Assembly: GCA_964392775.1 (NCBI GenBank)
Contig: CAYMRD010000002.1
Coordinates: forward strand, 124,001 to 188,000
DNA length: 64,000 nucleotides
Direction of reading: 5' to 3'
Origin: UKL13-3 sp964392775
GTDB taxonomy: Bacteria > Bacteroidota > Bacteroidia > UKL13-3
Below the pieces are notes generated by a model that did not search any database, was not told the origin of the DNA, and saw only the letters and a program-made list of their open reading frames with translations. Below, in pieces: positions 53,560 through 59,721 of this stretch. The translations under genes and the position numbers were made by a program. How positions within the stretch are numbered: the stretch's first letter is position 1; each line of letters starts with the position of its first letter.

Positions 53560-54246
53560 TTAATCTGTTGAGTAGCGTTGAAGGTTAACGGAGAACCCAA
53601 CTTGTGCAGCAATGAACTGAACTGGTATCTTAACATCTACGGGTGACGAATAGTACATCCCCTGAGATTCATATTCTAACTCTCCATAATCAACCTTCCC
53701 TCCCCAGTATTCAACATTCACATTCAATGTTACCCTTTCGGAAACCGGAATCCTTACAAAACCTCCAAAGCTGTATATCATTCCTGCAACATTGTTAGGT
53801 TTTACCTTTACATAGTTGGTCGATTTCATATCATTCAATACAAATCCGGCCGAGGCATAATCAGCCACTCCGATATTTCCGGATACCCCTGCATTGATAC
53901 CTTTTTGTTTGGACTGAACGGTTAGTCCAATGCCTGCACCAAACTGACGGTAAGGACTCAAAGGTATATAGTCGAGTCTTGGAAACAAGGCTTCAATTTC
54001 CCCGCTGGTCATTGAATTGTTGTTGAAAAATATAAATGCTGTAGGCGAAACGATACTCGTTGGAAAAAATGAATTGCTGATTTTAGCATTTAATCCTACT
54101 CCTGCCTGACTGCCTTTTGCGTTGGTAAACTCCTTGCTTCCGTAATCGCCAACAGCAAATGATGGCCCCATACTCACACTGATAAGCTGAGCGGAGGCAA
54201 AACGGATGCACATCAAAAATGCCCCTAAGTAGATTGATTGTTTCAT
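53560..54246 (-). CDS. Outer-membrane beta-barrel protein of unknown function
   Basis: The 228-residue protein has a signal peptide (LGAFLMCIRFASAQ) and alternating amphipathic strands such as QFGAGIGLTVQSKQKG and VTLNVNVEYWGGKVDYGELE, consistent with a small 8-10 stranded barrel. A weak -7-like box (TATTTTGA on the minus strand) lies upstream. No specific family is recognised. It lies on the same strand as the sigma factor gene, 130 bp upstream of it, and is divergent from uvrA. Confidence 0.75.
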   Translation of the reverse strand: MKQSIYLGAFLMCIRFASAQLISVSMGPSFAVGDYGSKEFTNAKGSQAGVGLNAKISNSFFPTSIVSPTAFIFFNNNSMTSGEIEALFPRLDYIPLSPYRQFGAGIGLTVQSKQKGINAGVSGNIGVADYASAGFVLNDMKSTNYVKVKPNNVAGMIYSFGGFVRIPVSERVTLNVNVEYWGGKVDYGELEYESQGMYYSSPVDVKIPVQFIAAQVGFSVNLQRYSTD

Positions 54247-54311
54247 ATCTGCAATTAAAAATCAAAATAGCACTTTTCCTATCATAAAAAAGGGATTCGG
54301 GTGTACATTCG

Positions 54312-54319
54312 TACCTTGC
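54312..54319 (+). promoter_or_regulatory. Candidate -7 box (TACCTTGC) of uvrA
   Basis: A near-consensus box lies about 45 nt before the uvrA ATG. No LexA-type palindrome was noticed in the gap. Confidence 0.35.
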
Positions 54320-54362
54320 AAATTCAGCACTACAGATACACGAGATAGCAGACCCATCGGCA

Positions 54363-57266
54363 ATGAAATTTAAGAGCGAACCCAAAACCAAAGATATCAT
54401 CATCAAAGGTGCACGCGTGCACAACCTTAAAAATATAGATGTAACCATTAAGCGCAATGCACTTACTGTGGTTACAGGTGTATCGGGTTCCGGTAAATCA
54501 TCGCTGGTATTTGATACGTTGTATGCCGAAGGTCAGCGCAGGTATGTAGAAAGTTTATCGGCCTACGCCCGCCAGTTTTTAGGTAAGATGAACAAGCCCG
54601 ATGTGGATTATATACACGGCATCTCGCCTGCCATTGCCATCGAACAAAAAGTAAATACCCGCAACCCTCGTTCTACCGTTGCCACCACCACCGAGATATA
54701 CGATTACCTTAAATTATTGTTTGCCCGCGTGGGTACTACCTTCTCTCCTGTTTCAGATAAACCTGTTAAACGCGATACAGTTGAAAGCGTAGTGAACCAC
54801 CTGCTAAGTTTACCCGAACAAACCAAGGTATGGTTGCTGGTAAATATTCAACCCGGCAAAGACCTCAACAAACGACTGGAGATCTATTTGCAAAACGGAT
54901 TTAATAGATTACTGGTAAATGAAGAGACTATCGACATCGAAGATTATCTGAAAGAAAATTCGAATACAAAAATTCGAAATCCGAAATCCGAAGAGGGTAA
55001 TGCAACAATTGAAATCAAAAAATCAAAAACCGATAAACCCCTCCAACCTCCAACCTCCAACCTCTATCTTCTCGTTGATCGTTTTGCAGTTCTTCATGGT
55101 GATGAAGATTTTCAAAACCGTGTGGCCGATTCGGTGCAAACGGCTTTTCACGAAGGACACGGAGACTGCCTGAGCCATGTGGCCAATGCCGAAGGTGGTT
55201 TCACCCAACAATCATACAGCAATAAGTTTGAGTTGGATGGAATCACATTTGAAGAACCCAGTGTCAACTTTTTTAGCTTCAACAATCCTTATGGAGCCTG
55301 CCCTACCTGCGAAGGTTTTGGTTCGGTGATTGGCATTGACGAAGACCTTGTTGTGCCTGATAAAAGTCTCTCTATCTTTCAGGATGCCATTGTGCCTTGG
55401 AAAGGTGAAAAAATGAGCGAATGGAAAACGATGTTCATCAAGCTGAGCACTAAAAATAAATTCCCCATTCACAAACCTTACTATGAACTTAGCTCAGAGC
55501 AAAAAGATTTTTTATGGCAGGGTGATGCCAGTTGGGACGGTTTAAACGGATTTTTTAAAGACCTCGAAAAACAAACCTATAAAATCCAGTACCGCGTGAT
55601 GCTGGCCCGCTACCGTGGCAAAACCGGTTGTCCCGATTGCAAAGGTACACGCCTGCGCAAAGATGCCAACTATGTGAAACTGGTGGATGTATCGAAAAAA
55701 AAAGGACAAGCCCATAAATCACTCTCTGAATTGTTATTGATGAGCATTGACGATGCCGCAGTGTATTTTGGTTCGCTTACCTTGAGCGATTACCACCAAT
55801 CCATTGCCAAACGTATGCTCACCGAAATCAACGCACGCCTGTTGTTTATGCAACATGTGGGACTTGGTTATTTATCCTTAAACCGTTTGTCAAACACCTT
55901 GTCGGGTGGCGAATCACAGCGCATCAACCTTGCAACGTCATTGGGCAGCAGTCTGGTGGGTTCCTTGTATATTTTGGATGAACCCAGCATTGGTTTGCAC
56001 TCCCGCGATACCGAAAAACTGATTGGTGTATTGCAGCGCTTACGTGATATTGGCAATACCGTGGTGGTAGTGGAACACGATGAAGATATGATGAAGGTTG
56101 CAGATGAGCTGATTGATATTGGTCCGATGGCCGGTGTAGGTGGCGGACAACTCATTGCGCAAGGCACGGTAAAAGAAGTGACCAAACATCCAAACAGTTT
56201 AACCGGAGCATACTTATCAGGCAAACAGGAAGTTCCTGTTCCCACCAAACGCAGGCAGAGCAATGATTTCCTGACAGTGAGAGGCGCACGCCAGCATAAC
56301 TTAAAAAATATTACTGCAAGGTTTCCTTTGCATACACTGACTGTTGTCACAGGCGTTTCGGGTTCGGGAAAAACAACGCTTGTTAAAAGTGTATTGTTCC
56401 CGGCCATTCAAAAACATTTAGGTAATTATGCAGGTGAAAAAACCGGAGCTCATGATGCCATCGAAGGCAATCTCAACAGCATTAAACAAGTGGAACTGGT
56501 AGATCAGAATCCGATCGGCAAATCATCCCGCTCCAACCCTATTACCTATATCAAAGCCTACGATGCCATTCGTGATTTGTATGCATCACAAACCATCTCT
56601 AAAAGCCGTGGATACAAGCCTCAGCACTTTTCATTTAACGTAGACGGAGGCCGCTGTGAAACCTGTCAGGGCGAAGGTGAAGTAACCATCGAAATGCAGT
56701 TTATGGCCGATATTCATTTGCCTTGTGAAGAGTGCAAAGGCGCACGGTTTAAAGAAGAAATTCTGGATGTGAAGGTTCGCGACAAACATATCAGCGATGT
56801 ATTGAACATGAGCGTGGATGAGGCCATTGTATTTTTTGCTGATGAACATTCCATCGTCAATAAAATAAAACCCTTGCAGGAAGTGGGTTTGGGTTATGTG
56901 CAACTCGGGCAATCATCCAATACTCTTTCGGGTGGTGAAGCCCAGCGTGTGAAATTAGCTTCGTTTTTGGGGCGCGGTAAAAACAATGACCACGTGCTTT
57001 TTATCTTTGATGAACCCACTACAGGATTGCATTTTAACGATATCAACAAGCTGCTTGCTTCATTTGATGCCTTAATTAAACAAGGCAATTCCATCATCGT
57101 TATCGAACACAATATGGATGTAATCAAATATGCAGATTGGGTTATAGATCTTGGTCCTGAAGCCGGCACCACCGGAGGAAACTTGGTATTTGAAGGAACA
57201 CCGGAGGATCTGGTGAAAGTGAAGGCGAGTTTTACGGGGATTTATCTGAAAGAGAAACTAAAGTAA
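54363..57266 (+). CDS. uvrA: UvrABC excinuclease subunit A with an in-frame repeat-like insertion
   Basis: UvrA recognises bulky DNA lesions as a dimer and loads UvrB in nucleotide excision repair. The 967-residue protein has two ABC modules: Walker A GVSGSGKSSLVFDTLY (39-54) with signature LSGGESQRI, and GVSGSGKTTLVKS with LSGGEAQRV. Zinc sites are visible (CPTCEGFG, CPDCKGTR, CETCQGEG with CEECKG). Residues about 199-232 (KSEEGNATIEIKKSKTDKP region) interrupt a normally continuous segment before YLLVDRFAV. Its DNA (54956-55061) is built of short repeats like the intergenic repeats, so an intergenic-type sequence has been taken into the frame. The protein should still fold if this is a surface loop. 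Confidence 0.96.
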   Translation: MKFKSEPKTKDIIIKGARVHNLKNIDVTIKRNALTVVTGVSGSGKSSLVFDTLYAEGQRRYVESLSAYARQFLGKMNKPDVDYIHGISPAIAIEQKVNTRNPRSTVATTTEIYDYLKLLFARVGTTFSPVSDKPVKRDTVESVVNHLLSLPEQTKVWLLVNIQPGKDLNKRLEIYLQNGFNRLLVNEETIDIEDYLKENSNTKIRNPKSEEGNATIEIKKSKTDKPLQPPTSNLYLLVDRFAVLHGDEDFQNRVADSVQTAFHEGHGDCLSHVANAEGGFTQQSYSNKFELDGITFEEPSVNFFSFNNPYGACPTCEGFGSVIGIDEDLVVPDKSLSIFQDAIVPWKGEKMSEWKTMFIKLSTKNKFPIHKPYYELSSEQKDFLWQGDASWDGLNGFFKDLEKQTYKIQYRVMLARYRGKTGCPDCKGTRLRKDANYVKLVDVSKKKGQAHKSLSELLLMSIDDAAVYFGSLTLSDYHQSIAKRMLTEINARLLFMQHVGLGYLSLNRLSNTLSGGESQRINLATSLGSSLVGSLYILDEPSIGLHSRDTEKLIGVLQRLRDIGNTVVVVEHDEDMMKVADELIDIGPMAGVGGGQLIAQGTVKEVTKHPNSLTGAYLSGKQEVPVPTKRRQSNDFLTVRGARQHNLKNITARFPLHTLTVVTGVSGSGKTTLVKSVLFPAIQKHLGNYAGEKTGAHDAIEGNLNSIKQVELVDQNPIGKSSRSNPITYIKAYDAIRDLYASQTISKSRGYKPQHFSFNVDGGRCETCQGEGEVTIEMQFMADIHLPCEECKGARFKEEILDVKVRDKHISDVLNMSVDEAIVFFADEHSIVNKIKPLQEVGLGYVQLGQSSNTLSGGEAQRVKLASFLGRGKNNDHVLFIFDEPTTGLHFNDINKLLASFDALIKQGNSIIVIEHNMDVIKYADWVIDLGPEAGTTGGNLVFEGTPEDLVKVKASFTGIYLKEKLK

Positions 57267-57350
57267 TTAAGTTGGTAAGTAATTGGGTAATTAAGTAATT
57301 GAGTTGGTTAAGTAAATGTGCATTAGAACGTGATTTTACTTAAGCAACCA
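57267..57350. repeat. TTAATTA-type intergenic repeat, copy 2
   Basis: The region directly after uvrA contains GTAATTAAGT-type repeats and the core AAGTAAATGTGCATTAGAAC (from 57310), which is the inverted counterpart of the repeat at 41122-41160. No terminator of normal type was seen after uvrA. Confidence 0.75.
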
Positions 57351-57359
57351 AATAAAAGA

Positions 57360-57564
57360 GTTTCACACAGAATACACGGAGGCAGACACAGAGAAGCACA
57401 GAACCCTGTCGTGTACAATATCAAACTCTGTGGCCCTCTGTGCTTCTTTGAAAAAGTTTCACACAGAGCCCACGGAGGTAGACACAGAGAAACACAGAAC
57501 CCTGTCGTGTACAACATCAAACTCTGTGGCCCTCTGTGCTTCTTTGATTTCTCTCTGTGTGAAC
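57360..57564. repeat. Two tandem 96-bp palindromic repeats (CACAGAG type)
   Basis: Unit 1 (57360-57455) and unit 2 (57456-57551) are about 90% identical. Each holds inverted halves (GTTTCACACAGA at the start, GGCCCTCTGTGCTTCTTTG near the end) that can fold into a long hairpin. A closing inverted end CTCTGTGTGAAC lies at 57553-57564. The unit length is a multiple of three, which keeps a spurious reading frame open. CACAGAG/CTCTGTG repeats of this kind are widespread intergenic elements in bacteria. The rest of the gap to 57710 shows no gene. Confidence 0.88.
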
Positions 57565-57693
57565 TCCTTTACAGAATGCCACCTTACCGTAATGCTTCTC
57601 TGCATTAACTTCTCATTACTGCCTTCGACCATTCAGCTCCTCCATATCAACACAATTAACATCCCCCTCATTGTAAATGAACTAATATTCACC

Positions 57694-57701
57694 TACCTTG
57701 C
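57694..57701 (+). promoter_or_regulatory. Candidate -7 box (TACCTTGC) of the TetR-family gene
   Basis: The near-consensus box lies 9 nt before the ATG at 57711 and has the same TACCTTGC form as the uvrA candidate. Confidence 0.4.
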
Positions 57702-57710
57702 AACCCCATT

Positions 57711-58298
57711 ATGCCTAAACTCAAAGACGAAAATAAAGTAAAGGATATTCATGCTGCGGCCCTAAACATCTTGCTCAAAACCGGTTTCAGCGGACTCAAA
57801 ATGGCTGAAGTAGCGGCTGAGGCGGGCATTGCAACAGGTACGCTTTACATCTATTACAAGAGCAAAGAAGAACTGATCAATGCCGTGTTCAAACAAACTA
57901 AAAACGAGTCGGTTTCAGCTTTTCTCGACCCGGCCCATGCCACCGGAAACTTTTACAGCACCTATAAAAACATGTGGCATGCTTACTTCCGGTTCTGTTT
58001 AGAGCATCCCCAAAAAATGCTCTTTGTGGAGCAGTATCTATTCAGCGGAGTGATTGCAGAAGATTTGATCACCGAACTTGCACAGCAACAAATCCCACTG
58101 AATCAGTTTTTGGAATACGGACAGCAAAACCGCATCCTCAAAATGCTCGACATCGAATTACTCAAAGCCCATATGTTCGGCAGCATTCACGGAACTGTTA
58201 AAGTAGCCACCCAACTCCAGAAACAACCCACTGACTCCGAAATGGATCAATTGTTTTCAATTATGTGGGATGGGATTAAACGGACGCAGATATACTAA
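57711..58298 (+). CDS. TetR/AcrR family transcriptional regulator
   Basis: The 195-residue protein has an N-terminal TetR HTH domain (residues about 8-54): IHAAALNILLKTGFSGLKMAEVAAEAGIATGTLYIYYKSKEELI, with the recognition helix in GIATGTLYIYYKSKEEL. The C-terminal ligand-binding part is helical and variable. TetR repressors often control efflux genes, but neither RND operon in the window adjoins it, so the target is unknown. It is monocistronic and flanked by repeats on both sides. Confidence 0.92.
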   Translation: MPKLKDENKVKDIHAAALNILLKTGFSGLKMAEVAAEAGIATGTLYIYYKSKEELINAVFKQTKNESVSAFLDPAHATGNFYSTYKNMWHAYFRFCLEHPQKMLFVEQYLFSGVIAEDLITELAQQQIPLNQFLEYGQQNRILKMLDIELLKAHMFGSIHGTVKVATQLQKQPTDSEMDQLFSIMWDGIKRTQIY

Positions 58299-58541
58299 AA
58301 ATGAAGTCGGCAGTTAATCGGTCAGCAGTCCGCGGGTGGTTGTCGCAAGCAATATTTATTAGTATCGAACATAAAATAAAGCGGTGAATCAGCCGGCTTC
58401 ACCTACGCTGATACTTCGGTGAACGAAGAGTCACTTCGAACATTGGGTGGCGTGTGCGTAAGCGTTTGTATCGAGAAGCGACTCCTCTTAATTTACCTGT
58501 TCTCGCCCCCCTACCAATACCTCAGCAAGCTGATGTGACTG
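58299..58541. repeat. Intergenic region with palindromic repeat, copy B (degenerate)
   Basis: No gene is seen. The block 58429-58540 is a diverged relative of the 131-bp repeat family: AGTCACTTCGAA at the left, GCGTTTGTATCGAGAAGCGA, CTTAATTTACCTGTTCTCG, and CAATACCTCAGC near the right. ACTTCGGTGAACGAA at 58413-58427 matches the word at 52322-52336. Confidence 0.7.
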
Positions 58542-58976
58542 CTACTTATAAAACAGACTTGACGTAGTAAAATAAAGGGTTCTGCATTGTTTTGCTTCAT
58601 TCAATTCTACAATGCAAAACTTGCCTTCGTTGTTGAGTTCAATACGTGAACTTTCAACCTGAGCACTGGGATAAGAACTCGTTACTTGGCTTTGAATCTT
58701 TGCCATCACTTCATCATAACTAATTACTCTGAATGTTCGAACCCAACTTCCATTGGCACGAAATTGCGATTCCCAAAGATTACCTTCATCCAGATATTTA
58801 ACCTTGAAAATATCGTTACTGTCTGTACTCCAATTCGTGTGGGTACTTCCATAAGAGTTTTGGGATAAGTGAGATTGAACAACTGCTTTGGGTACTTCAT
58901 TCATTGCCAGTTTAGATTGGGCAAATGCCAATGACGACACAGCCAATAGCACTAAAAACAGGTTTAATTTTTTCAT
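58542..58976 (-). CDS. Secreted PepSY-like domain protein
   Basis: The 144-residue protein has a signal peptide (LNLFLVLLAVSSLAFAQS) and one PepSY-like/DUF2874-type domain: VPKAVVQSHLSQNSYGSTHTNW...WESQFRANGSWVRTFRVISYDEVM...VESSRIELNNEGKFCIVEL. Members are small periplasmic or secreted proteins that may inhibit proteases or act as structural modules; the function here is unknown. A -7 box (TAGGTTTG) lies 27 nt upstream. The gene is bracketed by two copies of the same repeat family (58429-58540 and 59109-59240). Confidence 0.8.
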   Translation of the reverse strand: MKKLNLFLVLLAVSSLAFAQSKLAMNEVPKAVVQSHLSQNSYGSTHTNWSTDSNDIFKVKYLDEGNLWESQFRANGSWVRTFRVISYDEVMAKIQSQVTSSYPSAQVESSRIELNNEGKFCIVELNEAKQCRTLYFTTSSLFYK

Positions 58977-59003
58977 AAGGTTTGTTGTTATTATTTAACG
59001 GTA

Positions 59004-59011
59004 CAAACCTA
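59004..59011 (-). promoter_or_regulatory. -7 box (TAGGTTTG) of the PepSY-like gene
   Basis: An exact TAnnTTTG match on the minus strand lies 27 nt upstream of the ATG at 58976, predicting a leader of about 24 nt. Confidence 0.55.
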
Positions 59012-59108
59012 TTTGTGCAATATTTAGAGAGTATTAAGGAATCTGTGTTAGCGTATTAAGGATGATGAATTATGAGAAGACTTTTGTCACTTCTTAGGAG
59101 TCCGCGGT

Positions 59109-59240
59109 AGTCACTTCGTGAACCTTGGGCTGGCATGTGCGTAGGCGTTTGTATCGAGAAGCGACTCCAACTCTCGTACTTAATTTACCTGTTCTCGATA
59201 CACCCCCATCACAATACCTCAGCTAGCTACTCGAACTGAC
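59109..59240. repeat. Palindromic repeat, copy C of the 131-bp family
   Basis: The inner inverted repeat GTATCGAGAA (59151-59160) / TTCTCGATAC (59192-59201) is perfect. The right end CTACTCGAACTGAC (59227-59240) pairs 13 of 14 with the left end GTCACTTCGAGTAG of copy A, and its own left end (from 59110) has diverged to GTCACTTCGTGAAC. It shares GCGTTTGTATCGAGAAGCGA and TTAATTTACCTGTTCTCG with copy B. Confidence 0.8.
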
Positions 59241-59710
59241 TTGACAAATTGAAGCAGAGTCCTCTCAACCCGTCAACTCGCATCCCGAAAGGCTATCGGA
59301 ACAACCCGCAATAATAAGAAAGTAAGCAATTGGCAAATTAAACTAGTGAACTGAATGGATCAATCAATGTATTTGTACACGACACTAAAAAGAAGAAAGA
59401 TGAAAGAGCACGAAGAAATGCCCTTCTATTCGTTATCAGTCAGCTCTCGTCTACACTTCGACAGGCTCAGTGCAGGTGCTCGATCTGACATGGGCATTGT
59501 GCTTTATTTAAGCGTAGAGTGTGGGCGGGTCATGTCGGAGTCGAGACGTGAGCGTGGGCCTTCGTGTTCTTTCCCTTCTTAAACATTTCGAGGCCTTTGT
59601 GTACGTATTTAACATATTAACCAATCAACACAATTAACATCCTCCCCCCCCTCTGGCACGAAGGTTGAACCCTGAATGGCCCGTTTAACCCGAACGGTGT
59701 TATTCACCTA

Positions 59711-59718
59711 TATTTTTG
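59711..59718 (+). promoter_or_regulatory. -7 box (TATTTTTG) of lon
   Basis: An exact TAnnTTTG match ends 3 nt before the ATG at 59722. The in-frame TTG at 59716 lies inside the box, so it cannot be the start; the ATG is used. No heat-shock-type element was identified. Confidence 0.6.
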
Positions 59719-59721
59719 ACC

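Larger units (their letters stand above)
58977..59721. other. 745-bp gap before lon, mostly repeats
   Basis: No convincing gene is present. It holds the PepSY-gene promoter box TAGGTTTG (59004-59011), repeat copy C (59109-59240), the shared word AACAACCCGCAATAAT (59300-59315), a CTTCGACAGGCTCAGTGCAG word near 59457 related to the CTGAGTTTATCGAAG family, and the lon -7 box (59711-59718). Reading frames crossing it are made of repeat sequence. Confidence 0.7.

Noticed and set aside
57360..57564. Possible CRISPR array
   Set aside because: There are only two 96-bp units directly abutting, without spacers.
57330..57608. Reading frame of 92 codons with two 32-residue repeats
   Set aside because: It is the translation of the 96-bp palindromic repeats; no promoter, no known protein, and the composition is that of the repeat.
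57711..58298. TetR gene as the local regulator of an RND operon
   Set aside because: Both RND operons lie more than 30 kb away and the TetR gene is flanked by repeats, so a link would be speculation.
59355..59582. Reading frame of 75 codons before lon
   Set aside because: It consists of intergenic repeat words and has no recognisable protein features.
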